DNA of 60,000 nt from Owenia fusiformis (GCA_903813345.2 CAIIXF020000001.1:51169885-51229884); one strand, 5' to 3'. Positions 32,601 to 41,824 are shown, counted from the stretch's first letter. Notes: generated by a model not told the origin, from the letters alone. Program-made: numbers and translations.

Positions 32601-32893
32601 AAACTGAAGTATCCCACACAAACATAGTTCGGCATATGTCACAACATACAAATGAACATAACAATGTCAACTTCCTACTAAAATAGATTAGAAAGAGGAT
32701 GACCTTTGAAAGTTTAGTCAAATCCAAGATGGCGGACTAAATATTTTTGGGAGATTTTTGTCGAGTTTTTCCCTTCATCGACAACATAAATACTGACATG
32801 CTACAGTATTACAACTATGTGGAGAAAAATAAGTTATCAAAGTATACTTACCACAGTCCTGGCAGCAGGTGAAACGATCTTTGCACAATACAT
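26463..32893 (-). CDS. ATP5MC: ATP synthase F0 subunit c precursor (mitochondrial), complete, five coding exons
   Basis: Subunit c forms the rotating c-ring of mitochondrial F1F0 ATP synthase and carries protons across the inner membrane. Joined exons 32893-32852, 31866-31810, 31564-31466, 27949-27853 and 26626-26463 give 152 residues and a TAA stop. Residues 1-77 form the import presequence (MYCAKIVSP start, ending FQTSATQR). The mature protein starts at Asp78 ([10 protein letters not shown]) and is 75 residues long, exactly the family length. Two transmembrane hairpin helices are visible; the loop RNPSLKQQ contains the conserved lysine (mature Lys43), and Glu135 (mature Glu58, in ALSEAMG) is the proton carrier. 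All key residues are intact. The gene is head to head with JAZF1. Vertebrates have three paralogues; which one this matches is not a meaningful question here. Confidence 0.98.
27368..27528. mobile_element. 161-bp TA-flanked MITE in ATP5MC intron 4
   Basis: Perfect 14-bp ends CTGTACTCCGGGTA and complement, with TA on both sides (27366-27367, 27529-27530). The inside has TTTCGC-type repeats in both directions. No coding capacity. Confidence 0.8.
27853..27949 (-). CDS. ATP5MC: ATP5MC coding exon 4
   Basis: 97 nt between acceptor ATTGCAG and donor GTATGT. It encodes [20 protein letters not shown] then [12 protein letters not shown] and the first base of a Gly codon. It contains the presequence cleavage region and the first glycine-rich helix of subunit c. 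Confidence 0.97.
28720..29996. mobile_element. Putative hAT-type element in ATP5MC intron 3
   Basis: The ends CAGCGGTGGCG and CGCCACCTCTG form imperfect inverted repeats, flanked by exact ACTAT (28715-28719, 29997-30001). Just right of the element (30002-30095) lies an inverted partial copy of its own left part (AAGAAAAACACTAT...ACTCACTTTTTGGAACTACC), so the site has been rearranged. A 66-codon frame (29585-29785) is not recognisable. Confidence 0.6.
30417..31276. mobile_element. 860-bp near-palindromic element in ATP5MC intron 3
   Basis: Both ends read CACCCTTGGTATACGCAGCT inward and the two arms are inverted copies for about 400 bp each. The centre contains a direct duplication of a 37-bp unit (CTTGCAGCGAGAAGACGG type, 30826-30895). 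ACCGGTACGGGT motifs lie near both ends. No coding frame is seen. Flanks TTATT and TGATT may be a decayed target duplication. Confidence 0.8.
31466..31564 (-). CDS. ATP5MC: ATP5MC coding exon 3
   Basis: 99 nt between acceptor ATTTCAG and donor GTAAGT. It encodes 33 presequence residues beginning [16 protein letters not shown] and ending VTSFINSQ. This part of the presequence is poorly conserved, so support comes from splice sites and exact phase. Confidence 0.85.
31810..31866 (-). CDS. ATP5MC: ATP5MC coding exon 2
   Basis: 57 nt between acceptor TTCCAG and donor GTTAGT. It encodes [19 protein letters not shown], a basic, Ser/Thr-rich stretch of the mitochondrial presequence with the RPLSSTL motif comparable to RPISAS in vertebrates. 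Confidence 0.9.
32852..32893 (-). CDS. ATP5MC: ATP5MC coding exon 1
   Basis: ATG at 32893-32891, 14 codons [14 protein letters not shown], donor GTAAG from 32851. The exon also carries a short 5'UTR, because an acceptor TTTTTTCAG ends at 32918. The MxCAK start resembles MFACAK of mammalian presequences. Confidence 0.93.
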
Positions 32894-33137
32894 GATTGAA
32901 AGAGATGCACCTCGGAACTGAAAAAATCGGAAGAAGATTAGCCTTAGCCTACTCTAGCCGGTGTTTTTAAACTGGATTCATAACATATATTTCAGATGAA
33001 GATTACAATTTAAGGTAAAACTTAATTTGAGAATAATTCAGCTAGCGTATGGTACCAACCGTATGAGAGAATTATGTCTTGTTATGTGCGATTCAGTTCG
33101 ATATTTCAGAGAACTATACAACTTTGGTAAAACTTAC

Positions 33138-33162
33138 CGGCTACTTTGCAAGGAGAACAGAA
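33138..33162 (-). other. Probable 5'UTR exon of ATP5MC
   Basis: On the minus strand a pyrimidine-rich run (TTCTGTTCTCCTTG) leads to AGTAGCCG and a donor GTAAGT at 33137-33132. It would splice to the acceptor at 32919-32918. The pyrimidine run resembles a 5' TOP-like start. The exact transcription start is inferred. Confidence 0.55.
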
Positions 33163-33175
33163 CTGCGCATGCGTG
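33163..33175. promoter_or_regulatory. NRF-1-type motif at the ATP5MC promoter
   Basis: CTGCGCATGCGTG contains the palindromic core TGCGCATGCG of nuclear respiratory factor 1, the standard activator of nuclear genes for mitochondrial proteins. It lies directly upstream of the proposed 5'UTR exon of ATP synthase subunit c and about 670 bp upstream of JAZF1. The region has no evident TATA box, as is usual for NRF-1 promoters. Confidence 0.65.
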
Positions 33176-33841
33176 AACTCTTGATTCAATTCATGGCAGA
33201 GGGATATAGCAATGAAATATACCTGTAGTGAGTAATTCAAATTGTCCTGTATGGATTAATTTGAACATTATTTGGCGTCATCTGTCTCCTTTTAACTGTG
33301 CTATTTGTTTTTTCAACTTTTTCGGTTACCATATTATCAGATCATACAATTTGTACTAAACATTTACTGATAGAACTGATAAAAAATTAAGAGGTAATAT
33401 TAAATTACTTGGTCCAGTACAGATATCAGGAACCTGATCATTTTGTATCAAGGTCGGATGGCAATTAACTTTCGATTTCTTTAAGATGCCTCGGATTTGC
33501 GTAATAGGTTTTTTTGGGGGGTTTGACATGAACTTCATTTGGTTCATGGACTATCTTATATTCAGTCACTGTATTACCAAAACAGTTACCAAACATGGAC
33601 TAATAAGAAAATTGAGTGGGGTGAAAATCTCAATATGTGTTTTGGGGAATTGTAAAATATGTTGATTTGACAGCAATCTTGCACGTTGTATCATCAGCTT
33701 GTATCTACCAGCTGACTGCAATTCTAGGTACTAAACTTCTATTTAAGGACAAAAAATTTGGCTTCCGAAATTCAAACTACAAAGTGCGTGCGATAAAAGA
33801 GATTGACTGGTCCTTAGGTGTGAAAACGAGGCTTTATTGAA
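33176..33841. promoter_or_regulatory. Shared spacer between ATP5MC and JAZF1
   Basis: About 0.67 kb separates the proposed ATP5MC 5' exon from the JAZF1 start codon; the two genes are transcribed away from each other. I see no transposon and no long frame of note. It should hold the JAZF1 core promoter and may work in both directions. Confidence 0.5.
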
Positions 33842-33941
33842 ATGGCTGTGTTTCTGATGAACGTATGTAAGTTCCGTGATTGTGGGTTAAATTTCTCCAC
33901 TTTAACGGATCTTATCCAACACATCGAGGACGCTCACATAG
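33842..33941 (+). CDS. JAZF1: JAZF1 exon 1
   Basis: 33 codons plus one base, donor GTAATA at 33942. It holds the whole first C2H2 finger. The motif TLTDLIQHIEDAHI matches TLADLIEHIEDNHI of vertebrate JAZF1. Confidence 0.94.
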
Positions 33942-36818
33942 GTAATATGAATCGTTCTAATATTTTCTGAAAAAGAAATTACAATATTCCATCAGATTAG
34001 ATCACAATCAGCTGTTGAATTAAGTGTTTACATTGTATAATAATCCAGGCACACTTCCAAATGACGTCATTTTGGGGACTACCACTTGTGCGGGAGGGGG
34101 ATGATCAATTGCGTTTTAGTAATTCCTTCAAAAGGCTTAGGCGTCAAGTTCTTTCTTTGAAATAAATGATACACCATAAGTAAATCGTTGGAACCCGGAG
34201 TCTCATATCAGATCCAGAAAATTGAAATGCCATAGGAATTAGTCTGGCACAACCACAACACAATTTATAGGGCACAACCAAAGAATACCAATTTCTATAT
34301 AAATTGCTTTTTCAGACACTGATCCCTGCACATTAGAAAAACAAGAATTGCAACAACCACCGGCGTTAGCTCTTAGTTATGTTTTGAGGTGAGTGATATG
34401 TTGTCTGAATGATAATGCAATGTAATTGTGATATTATTGATTGTTCCACTATCTTTCATTACCATCATGCTCTTGCAAGAGATCCATGTTATCATGTGCA
34501 GTTACTCAGTCTTCTATGGTACATAATATTTATTTACTGTCTCCTCTTGTAATTTACTTTGGAATTCATAGAATATCCTTATTCTTACATGTGATCTTAA
34601 AGCATACTCCATATTATTGAATATTTAATATTGATGATTGTGTTTTGTTTCTAGGGCATATTCTGATGCCACTAGAAGGGAAATCGAAGCTCAAAAGAAG
34701 AAAGTTGTTATATGTCAAGTCCAGTCACTGACATCGTTCACAGAATTAAACAGATCACAGACCCCTACTAGTCCAACAGGTATGAGTAATCAGTGGGGAG
34801 GAGGAGGGGAGGCATTGCCAATTTGGCCCAAAAAATTTAGAAGAGACAAGAAGTTGTAAATAATACAATAAGATATTTCAAGTCAATATTCTAGATATTA
34901 ACTTGAATTTAACAAATTAAGATGTACATTTGTTTTTTCAGATTTACTAAGTGGTACAGACACATATCAGGGTAGTGACATTGCTGAGGACAGTGATGAC
35001 TCATACACTACAAGGGATGACTTTACATCTGATAGTATACTCAGGTATATAAGAAAAGATTTAGTAATGATTTAGAGAGGGCACCATGGATTAATAATTA
35101 ATAGGGATTAGTGTAATACCCAGACATGCTTTGAGTCCATGGTATGCTCTAAGTTTATTGATATATTGTAGATATGTATTATTTGTTGAAATAGAATCAT
35201 AATAATTATATAGATGGCAGTGTGTTTATTTTTACTTTATTATCTGGAAAGTAACATATACTTGTAAACTAAGCAGATACTGCATCATCTTTCAATCAGT
35301 CTATTGTCCTTGAAGAACTTTTTTATGTCACTACCACAGCAAGATGTGACATATTATTATAGTCTCCAACTTCTTTGCAAAATGGCTGTTGGTGTTTGAT
35401 GTTTGGTGTTCGGCAGTCAGTGTCTGTAACAAATGGCAGGTGGTGACATATTGCATGTTAGTGCCTTGTCTTATGCTGGTCTGATCATTTACTTTTTCCT
35501 TTATCAGTGGTGCTATGAATAGAGAAGGAAGCAGTGACAAGCCATATATATGTCCAGTCCCAAGCTGTAAGAAGCGATACAAGAATGTCAATGGTATAAA
35601 ATACCATGCCAAACATGGCCATAAGACTGATGGAAGGTATATTGATTTAATATGTTCTATTGGATTATGTCTAAATGTAGTCCTCATTCTTATTGTTTTA
35701 ACAATTGGTGCAACAATTAGTTCAACGATCATGGACCAGTGTCAAAATATATTTAAGTTTGGATCATCAAGACTTACATCTATTTTTATTATCTACAAAG
35801 AAACCCCCTAGATAAACATTATTTCAGCTGATATTCCTCTTGAAACATAGTGGATCTTAAAAATATAAAAGTGGATTTCCCCTTTTTGAAGCTTTGAACT
35901 GAATTTAAACACTTCTTAATGCTGAAATTGATAGTTTATCCATACATTTTAAGAAAATTGGTATGTCAAAGAAAATGTTAAGCCAAATGTTGCCTTGATA
36001 GCTCAGAAAAAGTTAAAATTTTCTCTCTACAGGCCGTGTTGCCCCTTTAAATACTTTACTTAATTACAGCATAAAAGTTCATTTGCAATCAAGATGATGT
36101 TGTCACTCAAAGATACTGATTAGTTTTAAATCAAAATTTTATTGTTTCTTGGGTAATGATTTTTTGTTAGTAACCCTAGATGGCTGTAGATACTTCAATT
36201 CTAATAAGAACCCTATCCCTAACCCATAACTGCATAACCCTAAATAAGAATCGGAATCTCGCTCAACCATCCCTTGTTGTGTGGCATCAGTGCTCTCTTA
36301 TTGTTTCTCTCCATCTCTATACATTGGAACATGATCTTTTATTTTTGTGAATGGAAAATTTAGTTTTTATAGAAGAGAACTTGTAACAGGTAACATCCTA
36401 TTTGAAACCTATGAACATTACAACCTTTTATATCCCTGATAGTTGAAGAGCTCAAAATAAAACACAAGATGTCATATAACAAAGTGCTCTTATTTGATTT
36501 TTCAAATGCAGAATAAAGAAATCTTACAAATGTCGCTGTGACAAAAGTTACTGTACAGCTTTTGCTCTCCGTCAACACATGATGGCAGCCCATCCCCCCG
36601 CAGAGCTCACAACTGTCAGCCATCCAACACCACCAAAGAAACAAGTCCTGGTCAGTGATATTCCAAAAATCTCAAACATTACACGACTTGCAATAGCTGT
36701 TCCAAACTCCATGTTTTCAACTTTACCGATTGGCGATATTCCTAGCGTTGAACTACCAGGGACATCTATTGTTCAAATGGAGTGTAAGGATAACACAGAA
36801 CAAAGATTTGCTCAATAG
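33842..36818 (+). CDS. JAZF1: JAZF1-type three-zinc-finger protein, complete, six exons
   Basis: JAZF1 is a nuclear zinc-finger cofactor, known as a repressor of TR4 (NR2C2) and, in vertebrates, as part of the NuA4/TIP60 complex. Joined exons 33842-33941, 34316-34388, 34655-34779, 34942-35044, 35508-35636 and 36512-36818 give 278 residues. Finger 1: C9, C14, H27, H32 within CKFRDCG...LIQHIEDAHI, followed by DTDP and LEKQELQQP, both family hallmarks. An acidic Ser-rich linker follows (SDIAEDSDDSY). Finger 2: C149, C154, H167, H172 within CPVPSCKKRYKNVNGIKYH. Finger 3: C184, C186, H199, H204 (CRCDKSY). After finger 3 the protein runs on for 74 residues, whereas human JAZF1 (243 aa) ends soon after it. 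The ATG follows GAA with A at -3. Splice borders and phase agree throughout. Confidence 0.96.
34061..34070. promoter_or_regulatory. Full CRE palindrome in JAZF1 intron 1
   Basis: ATGACGTCAT is a full palindromic cAMP-response element (CREB/ATF site), 120 bp after exon 1. Its place near the 5' end of the gene makes regulatory use plausible; this is inference. Confidence 0.4.
34316..34388 (+). CDS. JAZF1: JAZF1 exon 2
   Basis: Acceptor TTTTTCAG and donor GTGAGT. It completes the Asp codon and encodes DTDPCTLEKQELQQPPALAL then SYVL, the conserved post-finger segment. Confidence 0.94.
34655..34779 (+). CDS. JAZF1: JAZF1 exon 3
   Basis: Acceptor TTTCTAG and donor GTATGAG. It encodes AYSDATRREIEAQKKK, comparable to FMTDAARREQESLKKK of vertebrates, followed by a Ser/Thr-rich tail. 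125 nt, in phase. Confidence 0.93.
34942..35044 (+). CDS. JAZF1: JAZF1 exon 4
   Basis: Acceptor TTTTTTCAG and donor GTATAT. It encodes the acidic linker with SDIAEDSDDSYTTRDDF, corresponding to the DYEESDSDESWTTE region. 103 nt, in phase on both sides. Confidence 0.9.
35325..35465 (+). repeat. GTCACCACC-family repeat in JAZF1 intron 4
   Basis: Diverged copy (TATGTCACTACCACAG ... GTAACAAATGGCAGGTGGTG ACATATTGCATG). It ends about 40 bp before JAZF1 exon 5, close to the branch-point zone. Confidence 0.7.
35508..35636 (+). CDS. JAZF1: JAZF1 exon 5
   Basis: Acceptor TTTATCAG and donor GTATAT. It encodes finger 2 with CPVPSCKKRYKNVNGIKYHA, nearly identical to the vertebrate sequence. A short interspersed repeat ends about 40 bp before this exon. 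Confidence 0.96.
35696..35895 (+). repeat. Dispersed repeat, copy 1 (JAZF1 intron 5)
   Basis: Shares GGTGCAACAATTAGT, ATCATGGACCAGTGTCAA and TTCAGCTGATATTCCTCTTG with the inverted copy at 48112-48297. Unknown family. Confidence 0.65.
36512..36818 (+). CDS. JAZF1: JAZF1 exon 6 and stop
   Basis: Acceptor AAATGCAG. It encodes finger 3 (YKCRCDKSYCTAFALRQH) and a 74-residue tail rich in Pro, Ser, Thr and Ile, ending TEQRFAQ and TAG at 36816-36818. The tail has no recognisable domain. Confidence 0.92.
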
Positions 36819-36825
36819 ATACAAT

Positions 36826-37160
36826 AATGCTGACACAATCTAGAATACAATAATGGAGATTGTTGACACAATGCAGGACACAGCCAGATTTGAAACACAA
36901 TGCAAGAAATCGTTGTGAAATTTAGAGACACAATGAAGGGAGAAAACAATGCTTACATCACGAGGCACAATATAGGTTGAAGATTGGGTAATTTAATATA
37001 CTTAATTTATATGAACTCTGGTGATTTGTTTTATACTAGATAAATTGGTGCAATAAATAGGATGCACTAGATAGTGTAGTGTACAAGATGCACTAGAAAG
37101 ATTAGTGCAATGTACATGGTGCATTGAATAGATTGGTACAATTGACATGACACAGTGTGC
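36826..37160 (+). repeat. Imperfect short-period repeats in the JAZF1 3' region
   Basis: Degenerate repeats with a period of about 30-36 bp. First ACACAATG-type units (36828-36950), then units of the form GTGCAAT...GATGCACTAGATAG (37048-37150). They probably lie in the 3'UTR. Confidence 0.45.
37052..37057 (+). terminator. Candidate poly(A) signal of JAZF1
   Basis: AATAAA 234 bp after the stop codon. Several more AT-rich signals follow, so this is only the first candidate. Confidence 0.35.
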
Positions 37161-37316
37161 AGTATTAAAAGAAATGTGAAAAAGATTTAGTTAAAATCAT
37201 GCATGCGCCATTTAAAAAAAAATTGGGATCAGTTCATGTTGGTTCATATGTTTTTTAATGATTGGTCTGATAATCAAGGAAAAATCTTAATTTCATACTT
37301 TTGAGATGCTTTTAAC

Positions 37317-37605
37317 TAGAGGTGTCATGAATAGCAGATTTTGTTCCGACCCCCAGAATAAACAAAACAGCATTTTCTTTCAATTTTTTTGCCACAAAGG
37401 AAGTTCACTTTTTCACTCCTTCTCATTAAAGAGTTTTGAAGGGCTTTTTGCTCCCAGATAGACCTAGTGGATCAACTTATTTTAGAATTAAAGAAATTTT
37501 GTACATGCAGTCAATTTGTTCTGAAGTGTTCTCAAATTGTTCCGTTCTGAGGCCAAGTGTTCAGAACCGAACCCTTATGATTTTTTTTATACCATGACAC
37601 CTCTA
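37317..37605. mobile_element. hAT-like MITE, TAGAGGTGTCATG family
   Basis: The ends TAGAGGTGTCATG and CATGACACCTCTA match those of the nested element at 4332-4995; 289 bp, without coding capacity. The flanks (CTTTTAAC and TTAAATTA) give no exact duplication. It lies about 500 bp downstream of JAZF1. Confidence 0.7.
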
Positions 37606-38498
37606 TTAAATTACTATTATACAGATTAAGTAATGTTTAAATACGAGGTATAGTTGTAGTTTTAATATATGTGTAACTATATCTAGCATTTGCAGTTAAT
37701 TCCATGACTTTGAAAATTGCAGTAAATATGGATGATTGTTTTTAAGACCAATGGACATTTGACCAGTGAATCTCAGGCATTAAGAATAATGCCACATTTG
37801 CAGTAAATCATATATATCAGGCTATCCTATATCTCTAAATGTATTTTGTAATCATATATTTTCAAATTATGTTTAATCAAGTTATTGTTTAACGTTATAC
37901 ATGTATTATATATATTTAGATATTGTAGATTTATGTATATAAAAGGTAAGGATATGGCTGAATACCTGTACAACATATTTTAATGATTGACTAAAATTTG
38001 AAAATCACTTTTCATCTTCTCTCATATTATTCTCCTAGCTTTTTCCAAAAGGAAGTCACTTAATATTATGTAGCTGATCATCAGATTATGTTATTATCAC
38101 CACAATTTAAAAGCCACCTAGAATATGTTTTGTTGTAGAGTTTGCTTAAAGGTGCTGTTGTTGACCTAATAAAAAATTACTGAAAAAAGATAATTTTTGT
38201 TTAATTTATTTAATGATTTACTAAGACATGCCTTCAATGTCTTAATCGAGTACACTAGACAATATAAGTTCTCCAAATGTGAAAAAAAGTAATGGCACAT
38301 GGTACAAATGCTACATCTTTGATTATTTTCCTTTGTTAAATGTTGGTATTACAGATAAAGCATCTCTATGAAAAGCAGAGGTAATGGGCAACACTTGGTG
38401 ATAGAATTATATATCGAGTTACAAAGCCCCCTTGAAGCCCTTAGAATAGAGATCCATGTCTAAGAGATGGACTTTGGAAGAGATATCCACTTGTAATA

Positions 38499-40418
38499 CA
38501 GGGTGTTAAAAAAAAACGCAACCCAAAGAAATCGCTATATCTTGAAAAATACTGGTTCAATCATGTTCATATTTTCAGGAAATAAAGAAGAGACTGTGTA
38601 TGTATAGCTCCTGTCAATGGTTAGTTGTAAAACATGATGACTTGGACACCTGCTCAAAAAACAGTTGTTCTAGGAAAATACGAAAAACGCAGTAAGGGGT
38701 GACTGCAACCTCAAAAAAATTAAATAACTTTCTAACCATAGTGTTTTGGCTCTTCAAATTTGGCACAAATCAACTTCATTTACTTTATGGTAAATCTGTA
38801 GAGTGAAATCAAAATCACTTCAGGGACTTCACAGTTATGGTTGAAATGCTTTCAAATCGCAGTAAAACACCCTGGTTCAGGGAGACTTAAGAAGGCATTT
38901 TGACCATGACTGTAAAGTCCCTGGAGTGATGAAACTCCACAAATTCACCACACATTGAAAGAGGATAAGTTATGCCAAATCTGAAGTGCCAAAACACCAT
39001 GGTTAGAAAGTTATTTGGTTTTATTGCTGTGGCAGTCACCTGTGACTGCGTTTTCATGTTTTCCTAGAACAACTGTCATTTGAGCAGGTGTCCAAGGCAT
39101 CATGTTTTACAACTTACTGACAACAGGAGTTATACATACACAGTCTCTTCTTTCTTTTCCTGAAAAAATGAACATTATTGAATTAGTATTTTCGAAGATA
39201 TAGTGATTTTCCATTCGCGTTTTTTGTATTTTGCTAGTACAACTGTCTTTTGAGCAAGTGTCCAAGACATCATGTTTTACAACTAACTAACAACAGGGGC
39301 TATGCATACACAGTCTCTTCTTTCTTTCCTGAAAATATGAACGTAATCGGATGAGTATTTTCCAAGATATAGCGATTTCCTGGCTTTGTATAAAAAACCT
39401 CCTACCCACGTACCCTCGTACCCACGTACGTGGGTCCTGACCCAGTCTTTAAAGAGTTAAATTTTTAAATGTTTAAAACATTATTCAATCTCAGTTTATC
39501 CTGAATTATAGATGAATTTATGCATCCATATGCCTTTATTTATAGGTCTGACATCAAGAATAGTAGGCCCGGGATAGTAGGCAAAGCCACAGTCTATATG
39601 CAGTTATGATTCCCAAAATCATAACGTTCTGCATAAAGATTGTGGGCCTAAACAACAAAGCCAATAAATTTTGAAAAAAATTAAGTCTGCCGGACTTGAG
39701 CCTAGATTATTGGCCTTTTACATCTACTGCAGACCTAACTCAAATTACATCTAAATTACATATGGACTTACCTTAGGCATGGACCTATATCCTGTTCAAT
39801 AACGTATATAAAGGCAAACTAGGAGTATAACAAATTTCCAATGTGAATATTCAGACTTCTTCCGGGAAGTTTAGGCGGCTAATAACTACACGTGCATGAC
39901 GCGTGAGATTCAAACTCAATAAAACTTGGATCTGCGCATCGATCTTTGTAACGTTATTTAGATTGTCATAGATATAATTACACTTCATTTATTCAAAATT
40001 CTATATACATTATAGGTATAGGACTATTAAAAGTATGACTGACGAAAATACTAAATATATGCGCTTGGTCGAATTTGCGCCAAGCAATAGATTGGTTGTA
40101 CACTGTAAGACTGCCCGATCAACAAAAAATCGCTTCGATATATCAAAAACAACACTCAAATAGCTCAAATGAACATTATGCAATGCCGGCTTTATTTTAT
40201 GACGAGACAGATGTCCGATCTAGAAATAAAGGCATATGGGTACATAAATTCATCCATAATTAAGCATACATTGAGATAGAATAATGTTTAAAAAATGTTT
40301 AAGATTTAACTCTTTAAAGACTGGGTCAGGACCCACGTACGTGGATACGAGGGTACGTGGGTAGGAGGTTTTTTATACAAAGCCCGATTTCCTTGGGTTG
40401 CGTTTTTTGAACACCCTG
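38499..40418. mobile_element. TA-flanked ACAGGGTGTT element
   Basis: The ends ACAGGGTGTT(A)nCGCAACCC and their complement are flanked by TA (38497-38498, 40419-40420), as in Tc1/mariner-type MITEs. The left arm (38499 to about 38880) is answered by an inverted arm to about 39210, and part of the right arm is then repeated (about 39215-39381) before the nested MULE-like element. Related ends occur at 47944 and 56961. Confidence 0.8.
39382..40384. mobile_element. MULE-like element with about 175-bp inverted termini
   Basis: The ends start GGCTTTGTATAAAAAACCTC and the arms match for about 175 bp. Exact 9-bp flanking repeats CGATTTCCT (39373-39381, 40385-40393) are a Mutator-superfamily trait. 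Each arm carries the palindrome ACCCACGTACGTGGGT (one change in the right arm). The middle has no transposase frame, so it is non-autonomous. It is inserted in the TA-flanked element at 38499-40418. Confidence 0.88.
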
Positions 40419-40780
40419 TAAAATACTTGTGAATAAATTTTAAATGATATTTGACTGTTTACCAAGATGATACATTCTATACAATCATTAAATTAACTTA
40501 TCTTTTATAATGGTAGTCCATTTCCCTACAAACTTATACAAACTTAAATTTGTCCTAATTGAAAAATATAAATTGAGTGTCATAATAGATAGTGCCTCTT
40601 TAAATCATCAGAATATAATCACTGATTGAGCATTAATCTGCCTTTTCACTCATCTTGATTTGAATCAAAGATTTGGTACAAATTTTACAATGGTTCTCAC
40701 TAGCTACTTACGATGGCTTTATTATTCTATACCAGGACCATAGTAAACAGTTTTTATTCCATGGGGAGTAAGCGGGGAGT

Positions 40781-41447
40781 TAGTTCAACAAGTTAAACCC
40801 AATACCACGGCTTTCATTTATTAATCTGAGTGTTCTTGTTGCCGTGGTTGGGTTTAACTTCTGTGCTATGCTTTCATTGGTTGCAAATTCTCACTATCAG
40901 TTATTAATACTACGCGCATGGCCGATTCCATGCGCTGCCATTGGCCACCATTCAAATTTTTTGCATCAAGGGCCAATAGGCATGGACATTAAACCTAGGG
41001 CGGGCCACAAGATATGTCAGATAAGAAATAAGGCCCAGACTAGGTTTAACTTACCCTGTGTGCAGAGTCTAGTTAAACTACACTCTGCCTAGTAGAGACC
41101 ATATTACAGTTTAGTAGCCCCGCCCCACGACGGGTACCGGTGACAGTTTGGGTAATAAATCACTTTTGACCTACGCGCTGCCCTTTCTTCCACCAATCAG
41201 CGAGCTTGAAGAAACATACGTCAAATGCGTTCTAATTAAATATGCGCATGTCATTGGTCAATTCCGGGCTCAACGATGACGTCAGAAGGAATGACCATAT
41301 ATAGAACGTCGGTCAAATTTGGCCGACGAACACTGATTGGCGCGGTGAGTTCACAGGTTTATTTTAGTTTGAAAGAGTGAAGACAAAGCTCTCTTTTAAG
41401 AAGCGAAGTCAAACGAATGCAAAGGGTAGGTTTAACTTGTTGAACTA
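40781..41447. mobile_element. Inverted-repeat element hosting copy 2
   Basis: Perfect 19-bp ends TAGTTCAACAAGTTAAACC and its complement. Flanks GCGGGGAGT (40772-40780) and GCGGGGTAA (41448-41456) share six bases at the same offset, perhaps a decayed 9-bp duplication. An inner hairpin (40790-40810 with 40842-40860) repeats the end motif. The 377-bp element lies inserted just inside the right end. Confidence 0.65.
41052..41428. mobile_element. 377-bp promoter-like element with 9-bp target duplication, copy 2 (inverted)
   Basis: This is the inverted counterpart of 6615-6992, very similar over its whole length, flanked by exact GGTTTAACT (41043-41051, 41429-41437). It keeps a full CRE (TGACGTCA, 41277-41284) where copy 1 has TGATGTCA. 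It sits inside another inverted-repeat element (40781-41447), about 400 bp upstream of the sulfatase start. Confidence 0.85.
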
Positions 41448-41824
41448 GCGGGGTAAGTCACCGGCCCTCAGTCTTCTGCCCTCGGTCTTATATTCTCTAT
41501 ATGGATAATAAAGAGAATATAAGAGGGAGGATGCCTCACTCCCTGTTTTTTTCTAGGGCTAATTCAATAGATTGTCTTTTCTAATGAGCAGTCTGATTAC
41601 TGTGAAGCTCTGTGACTGCCAGATCTTAGTACTGGACAAACATGAATACAGGAATAATGAAATTGTTTAAGTAAGCTGATTATAGATGTCAGGACGATGA
41701 CTATAGAAAATGTTGAATAAGGGGATTCCCCAAACTCGTTTTCAAATCAATTATGTCACGTGATTAAACCAAAAAGAAATTTCAAAAGTTGATGAAAGAG
41801 CGTGCTCCTCAGTAAATGGTCAAA

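Larger units (their letters stand above)
37606..41824. other. Spacer between JAZF1 and the sulfatase gene
   Basis: Largely occupied by the nested TA/MULE-like elements (38499-40418) and the nested inverted-repeat elements (40781-41447). A small hairpin (TTATATTCTCT/AGAGAATATAA, about 41489-41523) lies just upstream of the sulfatase. No coding gene is seen. Confidence 0.5.

Noticed and set aside
35515-35811. 98-codon frame as an independent small zinc-finger gene
   Set aside because: It is JAZF1 exon 5 read on into intron 5; the donor at 35637 and the phase into exon 6 explain it.
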